NCBI RefSeq assembly: GCF_029338555.1 | Contig: NZ_CP119989.1 | Span: 2,108,001 to 2,172,000, forward strand | Direction: 5' to 3' | Length of the DNA: 64,000 nucleotides | DNA from: Halobaculum marinum | GTDB lineage: Archaea; Halobacteriota; Halobacteria; Halobacteriales; Haloferacaceae | In this document: positions 23,805 through 32,404 of the stretch, piece after piece | Numbering within the stretch: position 1 is the first letter of the stretch | How the letters are laid out: every line of letters begins with the position of its first letter | Translations under genes and position numbers: made by a program | Notes under the pieces: model-generated | The model's database searches: none | The model's input: the letters and a program-made list of their open reading frames with translations, nothing else | What the model was told of the DNA's origin: nothing

Positions 23805-24236
23805 ATGTCAGCGACACCACCGCACGACGACCGGCGAGACAGAGCGGTCACGCCTGTTATCGCGACGGTCACCATGGTCGCTATCGCGGTGTTGCTCGCG
23901 GCGGTGCTCGGTGCGGCGATGCTCGGGTTCTCGGGCGGTCTTGGGGCCGGACCGCCCGCGCTGTCGGTGGAGTTCACGTACATCCAGGACGGCAACGAGT
24001 ACGAGGTCGTCGCGACCATCTACGGCGGCCAGACGATCACCAAGCAGAACACCGAGAACGTCACGCTTGTCGCCGAAAGCGGCCAACAGGAGACCGCACT
24101 CAAGACCAGGTATCCGCTGACCGGCGGTGACGATATCATCGTCAAGGGCGTCCCGCCGGGGACGAACGTGCGACTGGTCTGGACCGGTCCCGACGGGGGG
24201 TCCGGCGTCGTCGCTCGCGGGCGAACGCCGTTCTGA
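23805..24236 (+). CDS. Type IV pilin-like protein (archaeal pilin/archaellin N-terminal domain)
   Basis: The 143-residue precursor begins with a 14-residue hydrophilic leader ending RDRA, then VTPVIATVTMVAIAVLLAAV, the conserved hydrophobic core of haloarchaeal pilins. The prepilin peptidase PibD would cut after RA (residue 14). The mature part ends with a beta-rich domain including NTENVTLVAESGQQ and VRLVWTGPDG, the same C-terminal pattern as the pilin at 46411. It is presumably a pilus or surface-structure subunit. It has no assembly genes next to it; the Tad-like ATPase and platform genes lie 14 kb away. Confidence 0.87.
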   Translation: MSATPPHDDRRDRAVTPVIATVTMVAIAVLLAAVLGAAMLGFSGGLGAGPPALSVEFTYIQDGNEYEVVATIYGGQTITKQNTENVTLVAESGQQETALKTRYPLTGGDDIIVKGVPPGTNVRLVWTGPDGGSGVVARGRTPF

Positions 24237-24351
24237 CTTCTGAGGGGCGCCGGCCAGTCGCGGTCGATGGGCGTCTCATCGTCGACTCCGTCACCCGTGG
24301 TGCCCCGCTGGGTGTCGCTGGCTTTTCGCCCCCGTCCGCCCAACGGTAGGT

Positions 24352-25209
24352 ATGAGCGAGGACCTCGGGACGCCGGTGCTGGACGACCACCTCCACCTCG
24401 ACCCCGACCACGGTCGCGGGATGGCCGCCGTCGACGACTTCGCCCGCCTCGGTGGCACCCACTTGATCGTCGTGAACAAGCCGTCGTGGCACCTCGGTCC
24501 CGTCCCGTCGGACCGCGAGGACTTCCGACCGGTGTTCGAGACGACCGTCGCCGCCGCCCGCGAGGCCACCGACCGCCTCCGCGGCCGTGCGTGGCCCGTG
24601 CTCGGCGTCCATCCAGGACTCGTCTCGCGACTCGTCGACGACGAGGGGTACGACCCGACCGAGGCGCGTGACCTGATGCAGGCCGGCATCGACGTCGCCG
24701 CCGAGTTCGTCGCCGAGGGGCGCGCGCTCGGCCTCAAGTCGGGGCGGCCACACTACGAGGTGTCGGACGCGGTGTGGGACGCCTCGAACGCGGTGATGCG
24801 TCACGCGTTCGACCACGGCGCCGACCTCGACTGTGCGGTCCAACTCCACACGGAAGCGAGCGAAGACCTCACCGACATCGCCGACTGGGCGAGCGACGCC
24901 GGGATGGACCCGGCGCGCGTCGTGAAACACTACGCCGCCGGGCGACTCGCCGGGCCGACGCCGAGCGTGATGAGCGAGAAGGACCGCCTGCGCCGCGCCG
25001 CCGAGGCGGGCGACCCGTTCCTCATGGAGACGGACTTCGTCGACGACCCCGAGAAGCCGGGGATGGTGATGGGGCCGAAGACGGTGCCCCGACGAGTGCG
25101 GTGGCTGTTGGACGAAGGGTACGACGAAGCGGTCGCCAACGCGCACGTCGAGACGCCGCGAGCAGTGTACGACATCGACACGGAGGCGACGCTGGTCGAC
25201 GCCGAGTGA
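24352..25209 (+). CDS. TatD-related metal-dependent hydrolase
   Basis: The 285-residue protein opens with LDDHLHLDPDHGRGMAAV, an HxH metal motif of TIM-barrel amidohydrolases, followed by GVHPGLV, QLHTEAS, VKHYAAG and FLMETDFVDDP, which supply the expected later His and Asp ligands. It groups with archaeal TatD-like hydrolases; classical TatD enzymes act on DNA 3' ends, but this branch is uncharacterised. A box A-like CTTTTCG at 24322-24328 lies about 27 bases before the ATG. It stands alone between a pilin gene and the DUF2150 gene. Confidence 0.88.
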   Translation: MSEDLGTPVLDDHLHLDPDHGRGMAAVDDFARLGGTHLIVVNKPSWHLGPVPSDREDFRPVFETTVAAAREATDRLRGRAWPVLGVHPGLVSRLVDDEGYDPTEARDLMQAGIDVAAEFVAEGRALGLKSGRPHYEVSDAVWDASNAVMRHAFDHGADLDCAVQLHTEASEDLTDIADWASDAGMDPARVVKHYAAGRLAGPTPSVMSEKDRLRRAAEAGDPFLMETDFVDDPEKPGMVMGPKTVPRRVRWLLDEGYDEAVANAHVETPRAVYDIDTEATLVDAE

Positions 25210-25373
25210 GAGTGACTCCCGGCCGCCGACTGTCCTCTGTCGACCGACGACCGACGACCGGCTGGCATCCAAGTGTCGGCAGCGGTCGCCGCGATCCCGT
25301 GACGCGTTGCCGCGGATCAGCCTCGAAAACCCGGAGAGGGGAGCGTGATTCGCCGCTGTTCGGGGAGAAGAAA

Positions 25374-25381
25374 GGCATATC
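25374..25381 (+). promoter_or_regulatory. Box A of the DUF2150 gene
   Basis: GGCATATC is centred about 28 bases before the ATG at 25405 and supports that start over the longer open frame. Confidence 0.5.
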
Positions 25382-25404
25382 AACACAGACCCAGACGTTG
25401 GGGT

Positions 25405-25983
25405 ATGAGCGAATCCGAGGAGACGTTCTACACCGACGATCGGTGGCAGAACTGGCTCGACCGCGTGGCAGAGGAGGACCTCGACCCCGAGAACGAGGAC
25501 TCCGCGCGGTTGTTGCTCAATCTTCAGGACGACACCGCGATCGCAGTCGCCAAGATCGTCGCCGCGTACGACGAGGACCGCCTCGGCGAGGAGGAGGCGA
25601 TCGACGAACTGGCGGAGATCCGCGACATCGTCCTCGCCGAAGTCGAGATGGACAGTGAGGAGAAGACGATGCTGATCGACGGCGTCCAGACCAGCCTCGT
25701 GTGCGTCTTCTACACCGCCGAGGAGTACGTGCTCGGTGGCCCCGTCGAGGAGGGGACCGTCGCCGAGTACGTGGAGGCCGCCGCCGCCGCGGAGGCCGAC
25801 GAAGACGTCGACGCCGCGCTCGGCTTCCTCGTCCAGGCCGGCACGCTGATCATCGACGGCGAGGAGCTGCCGATGGACGCCGTCGAGGACCTCGAGTACG
25901 GCCTCGTCTCGGAGTGGGTCAACGGACTCGACTCGCTCCAGTCGGCGATGGCCGACCCCGAGGTCGTCGAGGAAGACGAGTAA
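25405..25983 (+). CDS. DUF2150 family protein
   Basis: The 192-residue, very acidic, helical protein starts MSESEETFYTDDRWQNWLDR and matches the euryarchaeal family DUF2150, including LLLNLQDDTAIAVAKIVAAY and EMDSEEKTMLIDGVQTSL. It has no signal, membrane span or catalytic motif. The gene is single, with its own box A, and its broad conservation in Euryarchaeota suggests a housekeeping role that has not been assigned. Confidence 0.88.
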   Translation: MSESEETFYTDDRWQNWLDRVAEEDLDPENEDSARLLLNLQDDTAIAVAKIVAAYDEDRLGEEEAIDELAEIRDIVLAEVEMDSEEKTMLIDGVQTSLVCVFYTAEEYVLGGPVEEGTVAEYVEAAAAAEADEDVDAALGFLVQAGTLIIDGEELPMDAVEDLEYGLVSEWVNGLDSLQSAMADPEVVEEDE

Positions 25984-26027
25984 CGCCGCCCGCGTGGCGC
26001 CCTCCGATCTGATACCCGGTCCCGCAC

Positions 26028-26036
26028 GCTTATCAC
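26028..26036 (+). promoter_or_regulatory. Box A of the large surface protein gene
   Basis: GCTTATCAC is centred about 27 bases before the ATG at 26059. The identical decamer GCTTATCACG precedes the potassium channel gene at 57482. Confidence 0.55.
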
Positions 26037-26058
26037 GGGCCTGGGGCTACACGGTCGC

Positions 26059-28380
26059 ATGACGGATCGGGGGGACACAGCCGGGGGCCGCGACCGCGCC
26101 GTGACGGTCCAAATCGGCGCGGTGATCCTCTTCGGGTTCTTGATCGTCGCGCTCTCCACCTACCAGGCTGCCGTCGTCCCCGACCAGAACGCAGAGGTCG
26201 AGTTCCTCCACAACCAGGAGGTCCAGACCGACATGCTCCACCTGTCGAACAGCATCAGCGCCGCCGGTCGCGTCGGCGAGTCGGCGCCAACGTCGGTGGC
26301 ACTCGGGACGCGCTACCCGAGTCGGACGCTGTTCGTGAACCCGCCGCCGGCCAGCGGACGCCTCGCGACCAACAGGTCCGTCGGCGACGCCGCGCTCGAG
26401 AACGTCACCGTCCTGGCCCCCGGTGGCTCGGTCGACGACGAGGCCGCCGACTACTGGGACAGCGGCGTGGCCTTCGACACGGCGGTCCTCACGTACGAGC
26501 CGCGGTACAACGCCCACCGCGACGCACCGACGACGCGCTACGAGTCTGGCGTGCTGTTCAACGAGTTCCCGTCGGGCGCGACGCTCAATCTCTCTGGACA
26601 GCGTCTCGTCGACGGCGACCGGATCACGTTGGTCGTCATCGAGGGGAACCTCTCGGCCAGTGGCGTCACGACGGCGTCGGTCGACCCGACCGCGGTGAGT
26701 GTCGTCACCCGTCGCGAGCGGGTGAAGGGAACGATGAACGTCACGGTGCCGTCGACGCGCGGCCCCGCCGCCTGGCGCGGGGAGGAGCTGTTGGACGTCG
26801 ACGACAACCCCTTCGTCGAGGACGTGACGCCGGGCGCGTCGCCGGGAACGGTGACCATCCACCTCAACGACTCCCGGACGTACTCGCTCGGCGTCGCCGT
26901 GGTGTCGGTGGGATCGGGGACCGCCGCCGACGCCGACCCGGACCCCGCGTACGTCGCGGTCGAGCGCGCCCCGACGACCGTCTCCAACGGGACGACCCGC
27001 GAGGTGTTCGTCGAGGTGCGCGACCGGTTCGGCAACCCCGTCGAGGGCACGACGGTGACCGCCGAGACGAACGGCTCCGGGACGTTCGCGGCGACGTCGC
27101 TCGCGACCGACGCCGACGGCCTCGCCGTGTTCGAGTACACGCCCGGCGACACCGGAGAGGAGGAACTACGGTTCAGCTACGACGGCCTCGGTGGGTTCGA
27201 CGCGACGACGGCCGCCGACGCGAACGTCACCGTCGCAGTGAACGGTGGCGCGGGCGGTGCGGGCGATGCGGGCGGCGGGGGCAACCCGAACCCGTCTGAC
27301 TCGGTGGTGCTCGTCGACTCCTACCGCAAGCAAAGCGACGGCTCGGTCGCCGTGCTCGAACTGGAGAACCGCGGAGAGACGACGGTGGACGCCGACCAGG
27401 TCCGGATCAACTTCTACGCGGCGACGGGCGGCAACAACCCCACGGAGGCGGAGTTGACGACGGCCGCTGAGTCGCCGACGTTGGACATCGGCGGCCCCTT
27501 CCAGAACGCGACCATCGAGTTCACTCCGAATACGACGCGGTACGTCTGCTACAACTTCGACAACACGCTCGACCAAGACGAGTTCTTCGTGTCGACGTAC
27601 GAGTTCAGCGACTCGTCGAGCGAGCAGTACTTCGTGGGGTTGAACCGCCAGGAGTCGGCGACCTGTGACGTCGACGCCGGTGGCGGAGACGGCGGTGGAG
27701 GTGGCGACGGCGGTGGTGGCGGTGGAGCCACCCCGTCTATCGCGTTCCGACTGGACGACCTCTCGCACGCCGACCAGAGCCGCGTCGAGTACGTCGGGTC
27801 GTACGCGGTCACGAACACGAACGCCTCGTTCGACCGCGTGGAGGTCGTCTACGAGAACACCGACTCACCCAGCGCGTCACAGACGCTCCAGAAGGCCGGG
27901 ACGCGCGGCGGGCTGACGTACACGAGTACCTTCGGCGCCGGCGACAGCTACGACGTGACCGTCCGTGTCGTGTACGACGACGGGGCGGGCGGCGAGTACG
28001 TCGCGGCGTCGCGCACCGTCGGCGACCTCGCGGACGCCGCGAACCCCGCCGGCAACGACGACCTGAGCACGGGCACCACCGCGTCGTTGTCGAGTTCGAC
28101 GGTCGAAGACCGGAGTAACAACGGTCAGGGGCCACGCTACCGGTTCGACTACAGCGCCTCCGCGGGTGACTACCAGCAGACCAGACTCGTGGTCGTCTCG
28201 ACCGGGAACGGCGGCAAACTGAGCGTGACGCGGACCCAACGCACCGGGAGCAACGTCGACTTGGACGGCACGTACGGGTTCAACGAACCGTTCACGGTCG
28301 CAATCCTCGTTTACGGTCCCGACGGCGCGGTCGTCGACGCACGGATCCTCACCGACACCGCGGACGGGACCGGCCCGTAG
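26059..28380 (+). CDS. Large pilin-like-anchored surface protein with Ig-like domains
   Basis: The 773-residue protein begins with a polar leader ending GRDRA, then VTVQIGAVILFGFLIVALST, resembling the pilin-type anchor of haloarchaeal secreted proteins, so it may be a PibD substrate or an N-terminally anchored protein. After an N-terminal beta domain comes a Big_1/invasin-like Ig domain (about residues 295-395, VEVRDRFGNPVEGTTVTAETNG). Two Gly-rich linkers (near residues 396 and 538) separate further beta domains with several NxT/S sequons. It probably sits outside the cell, linked to the S-layer or to a pilus. No enzymatic motif is visible, and the gene is not in an operon. Confidence 0.8.
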   Translation: MTDRGDTAGGRDRAVTVQIGAVILFGFLIVALSTYQAAVVPDQNAEVEFLHNQEVQTDMLHLSNSISAAGRVGESAPTSVALGTRYPSRTLFVNPPPASGRLATNRSVGDAALENVTVLAPGGSVDDEAADYWDSGVAFDTAVLTYEPRYNAHRDAPTTRYESGVLFNEFPSGATLNLSGQRLVDGDRITLVVIEGNLSASGVTTASVDPTAVSVVTRRERVKGTMNVTVPSTRGPAAWRGEELLDVDDNPFVEDVTPGASPGTVTIHLNDSRTYSLGVAVVSVGSGTAADADPDPAYVAVERAPTTVSNGTTREVFVEVRDRFGNPVEGTTVTAETNGSGTFAATSLATDADGLAVFEYTPGDTGEEELRFSYDGLGGFDATTAADANVTVAVNGGAGGAGDAGGGGNPNPSDSVVLVDSYRKQSDGSVAVLELENRGETTVDADQVRINFYAATGGNNPTEAELTTAAESPTLDIGGPFQNATIEFTPNTTRYVCYNFDNTLDQDEFFVSTYEFSDSSSEQYFVGLNRQESATCDVDAGGGDGGGGGDGGGGGGATPSIAFRLDDLSHADQSRVEYVGSYAVTNTNASFDRVEVVYENTDSPSASQTLQKAGTRGGLTYTSTFGAGDSYDVTVRVVYDDGAGGEYVAASRTVGDLADAANPAGNDDLSTGTTASLSSSTVEDRSNNGQGPRYRFDYSASAGDYQQTRLVVVSTGNGGKLSVTRTQRTGSNVDLDGTYGFNEPFTVAILVYGPDGAVVDARILTDTADGTGP

Positions 28381-28480
28381 GAACACGGCTGGACGCCCCG
28401 TGACCGGGGGCCGATGGTTTCGACGATCGACGTACACGATCATCGACAGACTAACAACCCAGTTTCGCCTAGGCCCGCCC

Positions 28481-29818
28481 ATGACAGCAGTCGGCATCGA
28501 CGCGATCGAGATCTGGACCGGGAAGCTCCAACTGGACCTCCCGGAGACGTTCGCGCCGGCCAAGGGTGAGGACCCCGAGAAGTACACGAAGGGGCTCGGG
28601 TTGGAGACGTCCTCGTTCCCGGACGCGTACGAGGACATCGTCACGATGGGCGCCAACGCCGCCAAGCGCCTGATGGACCGCGAGGGGCTCGCGCCCGACG
28701 ACATCGGTCGTATCGACGTGGCGACCGAGTCGGCGTTCGACAACTCCAAGCCCGTCTCGACGTACATCGCCGGCTGCCTCGAACAGGTGTACGAGGGCGA
28801 CTTCCACCACGCGAACAAAGGCGAGCGGAAGTTCGCGTGCGTCGCCGGGACGCAGTCGATCGACGACGCGTACAACTGGATCAAGGCGGGGCGCCACCGC
28901 GGTCGCTCGGCGCTGGTCATCGCGACCGACACCGCCCTGTACGCCCGCGGCGACCCCGGTGAGGCGACGCAGGGCGCCGGCGCCGTGGCGATGCTCATCT
29001 CCGAGGACCCCTCGATCGTCGAACTGTCGACCGAGCAGGGGTACGGCAGCGCCGACGAGACGGACTTCCTCAAGCCGAACCAGCAGTTCCCCAGCGTCGA
29101 CGGCAAGCGCTCGATGCAGGTGTACCTCGCGCGGATGCGCGAGGCGCTGGAGGACTTCGAGTCCGTCGCGTGGGACACCCACCCCGAGGACTTCGCGTAC
29201 ATCCCGTACCACACGCCCTTCCCCGGAATGGTTCGCAAGGCGGGCCTGCTCGGCTACCGGCACATGATCCGCGACACCGAGATCGAAGACGCGCTGGAGG
29301 GGCGTATCGGGCGCCAACCCCGAGAGGACGACTTCGACTCCTGGGAGGAGTACGAGGAGGCCATCCGCGGGTACATGGACGACCTGAAGGGGACCGAGGA
29401 GTACCAGTCGTGGTACGCCGACACCATCGACCCGACGCTGAACATCTCTCGGCAGGTCGGTAACTGGTACACCGGCTCCGTCCACATCGCACGCGCCTCT
29501 GCGCTGCGTCACGCCGCGGAGAACGACGTCGACCTAGCGGGCCAGAAGCTGCTCGTCGCCTCCTACGGCTCGGGTGCGCAGGCGGAGATTCACGCCGAGA
29601 CGGTCGCCGACGGCTGGCGCGAGCAGATCGAGGCGCTCAACATCGACGACCAGATGGAGCGCCGCTACGACCTCTCGTACGACGAGTACGAGAAGGTCCA
29701 CGACCGCCACAACCACGACATGGACGTCGAACTGGAGGAGTTCACCCAGCCCGAGGGTGAGTTCGTGTTCACCGGCTGGGGCCGCATGAGCGAGCGCAAG
29801 TACGACTACGTCGAGTAA
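28481..29818 (+). CDS. hmgB: Hydroxymethylglutaryl-CoA synthase
   Basis: The 445-residue enzyme condenses acetyl-CoA and acetoacetyl-CoA to HMG-CoA for the mevalonate route to archaeal isoprenoid lipids. The catalytic Cys is at residue 120 (KFACVAGTQS), with Glu 83 in ATESAFDNSKP as the general base and YIPYHTPFPGMVRK containing the His region. NWYTGSVHIARASALRHA is also conserved. The length fits the haloarchaeal enzyme. The ATG at 28481 is chosen because MTAVGIDAIEIW matches family starts; a weak box A (ACTAACAAC) lies about 28 bases upstream. It is transcribed alone. Confidence 0.96.
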   Translation: MTAVGIDAIEIWTGKLQLDLPETFAPAKGEDPEKYTKGLGLETSSFPDAYEDIVTMGANAAKRLMDREGLAPDDIGRIDVATESAFDNSKPVSTYIAGCLEQVYEGDFHHANKGERKFACVAGTQSIDDAYNWIKAGRHRGRSALVIATDTALYARGDPGEATQGAGAVAMLISEDPSIVELSTEQGYGSADETDFLKPNQQFPSVDGKRSMQVYLARMREALEDFESVAWDTHPEDFAYIPYHTPFPGMVRKAGLLGYRHMIRDTEIEDALEGRIGRQPREDDFDSWEEYEEAIRGYMDDLKGTEEYQSWYADTIDPTLNISRQVGNWYTGSVHIARASALRHAAENDVDLAGQKLLVASYGSGAQAEIHAETVADGWREQIEALNIDDQMERRYDLSYDEYEKVHDRHNHDMDVELEEFTQPEGEFVFTGWGRMSERKYDYVE

Positions 29819-29905
29819 CGTCGCGCTCACGCCACCACTCGGGACCACTCGGGGACCACCCCGACGCGCCGCGGCGGTGCGCACCTCGCACACACGACTG
29901 CAACG

Positions 29906-29913
29906 CCTTTTGC
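29906..29913 (+). promoter_or_regulatory. Box A of the thioredoxin-fold gene
   Basis: CCTTTTGC is centred about 26 bases before the ATG at 29935. Confidence 0.45.
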
Positions 29914-29934
29914 TCGCGGTCGCGACTGCTCACT

Positions 29935-30318
29935 ATGAGCGACTCCGCTCCCACAGCAGACGACGCGCCAGCGACTCCGAAGCCGCGCGACGTCGACGCA
30001 CACGAGTTCCCCGAGACGCTTCGCGACGCCGTCGCCGAGTCGGACCTCGTCCTCGTCGACTTCTACACCGACGGCTGTTCGATCTGTCAGAGCATCGAGC
30101 CCGTCTTGGGCGGCGTCGCGCGCAACGCCGACGTGCCGATCCTGCTGGTGAACCCCCGCGACGACCCGCCGCTGGTCAGCGAGCACACGATCCGCTCGGT
30201 CCCGACGCTGGCGCTGTTCGAGGCTGGTGCCGACGGTGAGCCTGTCGAGGTCGACCGACTCGCGGAGGGGTTCGTCGGCGCCGACCAACTCGTCGAGTTC
30301 GTCGAGTCGAACCGCTGA
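29935..30318 (+). CDS. Thioredoxin-family protein with CSIC motif
   Basis: The 127-residue protein has the thioredoxin fold: VLVDFYTDGCSICQSIEPVLGG around residues 39-60 and IRSVPTLALFEAG with the cis-Pro. The active-site motif is CSIC rather than the usual CGPC, which should alter the redox potential. An acidic N-terminal tail of about 25 residues (Ala/Pro/Asp-rich) carries no signal peptide, so it acts in the cytoplasm. Its partner is unknown. It is followed by a convergent regulator gene. Confidence 0.9.
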   Translation: MSDSAPTADDAPATPKPRDVDAHEFPETLRDAVAESDLVLVDFYTDGCSICQSIEPVLGGVARNADVPILLVNPRDDPPLVSEHTIRSVPTLALFEAGADGEPVEVDRLAEGFVGADQLVEFVESNR

Positions 30319-30346
30319 GCCGCCGGGGCCGGTCGACAGCGGCGAC

Positions 30347-31066
30347 CTACAGCGTCCGGAGTTCTTCGAGCGCCGGCTCCAACGGTGCCGTCGAGACGGC
30401 CAGCGAGAAGCCGTCCACCTGCGCGAGCGCGGCGGCGTGGTCCCACAGCGCCTCCTCGTCGAGTCCGTGGAGGATCACCGCGTTCGGCGTGGGCGTGACG
30501 ACGCGCAGCGCCACGAGCGGCGACTCCCCGCGGGTGACGCCCGTGAACACGAGCGCGCGGTCGGTCGACTGGCCGTACAGCCGGTAGAACTCCTCGGACG
30601 AGAGGGAGGTGATCGCCTCGATGGAGTTGATCACGGTGTGGCCGTTCACCGTGTCGCGGTCGCCCGGCGTGATCTCGGTGGCGCCGAGCGCCTCGTACAC
30701 CCGCTCGGTCGGGATGGCCGTCGGGTACTCGCGGATGTCGCGGACGATATCGGACTCGAACCCCGCCGAGACGACGCGTGCGAACTGCCGGATGCGCGCG
30801 CCGCCGCGCGCCTCGTCGATGTCGAGCAGCGCCTCGACGACGCGTGAGACGAGGCCGATCCCCGGAGACTCGCGGCGCCCGCTCTCGTAGTCGGAGATCA
30901 CAGACGAGGAGACGCCCATCCGCCCGGCCAGGTCCGTCTGGGAGACGTCGAAGTCCGTCCGCCACTTGCGTAAGGTCGCGCCGGGGTCGTCTGAGAGGGT
31001 GATCTCCCCGGCGATACGGCGGGCGAGCTGTGCGCGCGTCTCTCCCGGTTCCTCGCCCACGGTCAT
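30347..31066 (-). CDS. HTH (Xre-type) transcriptional regulator, COG1709-like
   Basis: The 239-residue protein has a Cro/C1-type helix-turn-helix at about residues 30-85 (WRTDFDVSQTDLAGRMGVSS, VISDYESGRRESPG) and a C-terminal domain conserved in archaea (HTVINSIEAITSLSSEEFYRLYGQSTDRALVFTGVTRG). This architecture matches the archaeal regulator family COG1709. It presumably dimerises on DNA; the inducer and targets are unknown. The ATG at 31064-31066 has a box A (GCTTACAC) 28 bases upstream, which excludes the much longer open frame. Confidence 0.88.
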   Translation of the reverse strand: MTVGEEPGETRAQLARRIAGEITLSDDPGATLRKWRTDFDVSQTDLAGRMGVSSSVISDYESGRRESPGIGLVSRVVEALLDIDEARGGARIRQFARVVSAGFESDIVRDIREYPTAIPTERVYEALGATEITPGDRDTVNGHTVINSIEAITSLSSEEFYRLYGQSTDRALVFTGVTRGESPLVALRVVTPTPNAVILHGLDEEALWDHAAALAQVDGFSLAVSTAPLEPALEELRTL

Positions 31067-31089
31067 ACTCGCGAGGTGGACAGCGCCGT

Positions 31090-31097
31090 GTGTAAGC
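31090..31097 (-). promoter_or_regulatory. Box A of the COG1709-like regulator
   Basis: The minus strand reads GCTTACAC, centred 28 bases before the ATG at 31066. Confidence 0.5.
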
Positions 31098-31153
31098 GTG
31101 TCGGAGCGTGGAGGGGACGCTCGCACGCACCCAGCCCTCCGTGCGAAACGGCC

Positions 31154-31807
31154 ATGTCGCCGCCGCCCCTCACCACGACCGTGCCATCGACGCTCGTCCA
31201 CGTGGCGCTTGCCGCGCTGTTGGCCGCGGCCCTCCTGCGTGAGTCGGCGTTCTGTCGCCGTGCCGTCGCCGTCGTCCTCGTCGCCGCCGTCCTCCCGGAC
31301 CTGGACTCGTTCGTCTCGCCGTTCCTCGCCGGGGCGCACCGGTCGCTGGGACACAACGCCCTGCTGCCCGCGTTGGCGGTCGCCACACTCGTCTACGACA
31401 CGCGGGCCCGTGACGACTCGTGGCTCGCCGCGCGGTGGGGCGAGCACGCTCCCCACGTCGCGTGGGTGGCGCTCGTCGGCTTCGCGGTCGCCGGGGTCGG
31501 CCTCGACTACGTCGCCAACGGCGTGAACTTGTTCTGGCCGCTCCACGACCAGTTTTACACGCTCAACGGGCGGGCGGGGCTGTCGAACCAACGCGGCTTC
31601 TTCCAGACGTTCGTCACCCTCGCCCCGGAGGAAGTCCGCACGACCGAGACCCTCCACTACTCGACCGGCGTCGACCCGTCTCCGGGAGCCGAACCCGCAG
31701 ACGTCGAGCGCGTGTTCCCGCTGGTGTGGGCGGGCTGGCAACTCCTGCTCGTGGCGACGGGGGTGGGCGTGCTCGCGGCGCGGTTCGCCCGCGTCGCCCG
31801 CGAGTGA
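31154..31807 (+). CDS. Membrane-bound metal-dependent hydrolase-like protein (YdjM/DUF457)
   Basis: The 217-residue membrane protein has about five hydrophobic helices. The region LPDLDSFVSPFLAGAHRSLGHN holds the Asp-x-Asp and His residues typical of the YdjM/DUF457 family, which is annotated as metal-dependent hydrolase; biochemical activity is little known. I chose the ATG at 31154 (MSPPPLTTTVPSTLVHVALA) because the frame upstream to 31076 is Arg/Cys-rich and overlaps the divergent regulator promoter. It stands between a divergent regulator and an acetyltransferase gene 57 bases downstream, possibly co-transcribed. Confidence 0.8.
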   Translation: MSPPPLTTTVPSTLVHVALAALLAAALLRESAFCRRAVAVVLVAAVLPDLDSFVSPFLAGAHRSLGHNALLPALAVATLVYDTRARDDSWLAARWGEHAPHVAWVALVGFAVAGVGLDYVANGVNLFWPLHDQFYTLNGRAGLSNQRGFFQTFVTLAPEEVRTTETLHYSTGVDPSPGAEPADVERVFPLVWAGWQLLLVATGVGVLAARFARVARE

Positions 31808-31864
31808 CGCGGCCACCCGTGCCCCGACCGCGGGGTTGATTCGGCCGCGCGGGGAGGTGCGGGT

Positions 31865-32398
31865 ATGGACGACTCGACCGACGGCGCCCCCACGGTTCGG
31901 CCGTACGACTCCAGCGACGCAGACGCGCTGTGGGCGTTGAAGGGCGGCTTCGAGACGGGGCTGGGCGACGGCACCGGCGGCGACGAGAAGGCTGCGAAGT
32001 ACGAGGCGAAGTTGACCGACGAGTACCGCCGGCGGTGGCTCGCGTGGGTCGGTCGCTGCGTCGACGAGCAGGCGGCGACGGTGACGGTGGCGGAGACGGC
32101 AGGAGACGGCGACGGCGACGACGACCACGACCTCGCGGGCTACGTGTTCGTGCTCCCGGAGTCGCTGTCGTTCGTCTGGGACGCCGCCGTGTTGAACGAG
32201 GTGTACGTCCGCCCCGCGTACCGCGGCACCGGCGTCGCGGACGCCCTCATGGACGCGGCGCTCGATACGGCGCGTGCGCAGGACCTCCCGCTCGACAGAA
32301 TGGTGCTGGACGTGGACCGCGAGAACGACCGCGCGAAGGCGTTCTACGACCGCTACGGCTTCGAGCACTGGGGCGAGATGGTCGCCCGCGACCTCTGA
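31865..32398 (+). CDS. GNAT family acetyltransferase
   Basis: The 177-residue protein shows a GNAT fold: YVFVLPESLSFVWDAAVLNEVYV, the acetyl-CoA loop RPAYRGTGVADALMDAAL (R-x-x-G-x-G-x-A like) and FYDRYGFEHWGEMV at the end. It would move an acetyl group from acetyl-CoA to an amine on a protein or small molecule; the substrate is unknown. Lysines near residue 40 and a negative surface fit a halophilic protein. Its stop is followed six bases later by the end of a convergent membrane protein gene. Confidence 0.88.
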   Translation: MDDSTDGAPTVRPYDSSDADALWALKGGFETGLGDGTGGDEKAAKYEAKLTDEYRRRWLAWVGRCVDEQAATVTVAETAGDGDGDDDHDLAGYVFVLPESLSFVWDAAVLNEVYVRPAYRGTGVADALMDAALDTARAQDLPLDRMVLDVDRENDRAKAFYDRYGFEHWGEMVARDL

Positions 32399-32404
32399 GT
32401 CTGC

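Noticed and set aside
27670-27740. Gly-rich DNA repeat in the surface protein gene as a possible repeat element or CRISPR-like array
   Set aside because: It is in-frame coding for a flexible GGGDGG linker, with no spacers or flanking repeats.
31076-31153. Upstream extension of the YdjM-like gene
   Set aside because: The extra residues are Cys/Arg-rich and would cover the divergent regulator promoter; the ATG at 31154 fits the hydrophobic start.
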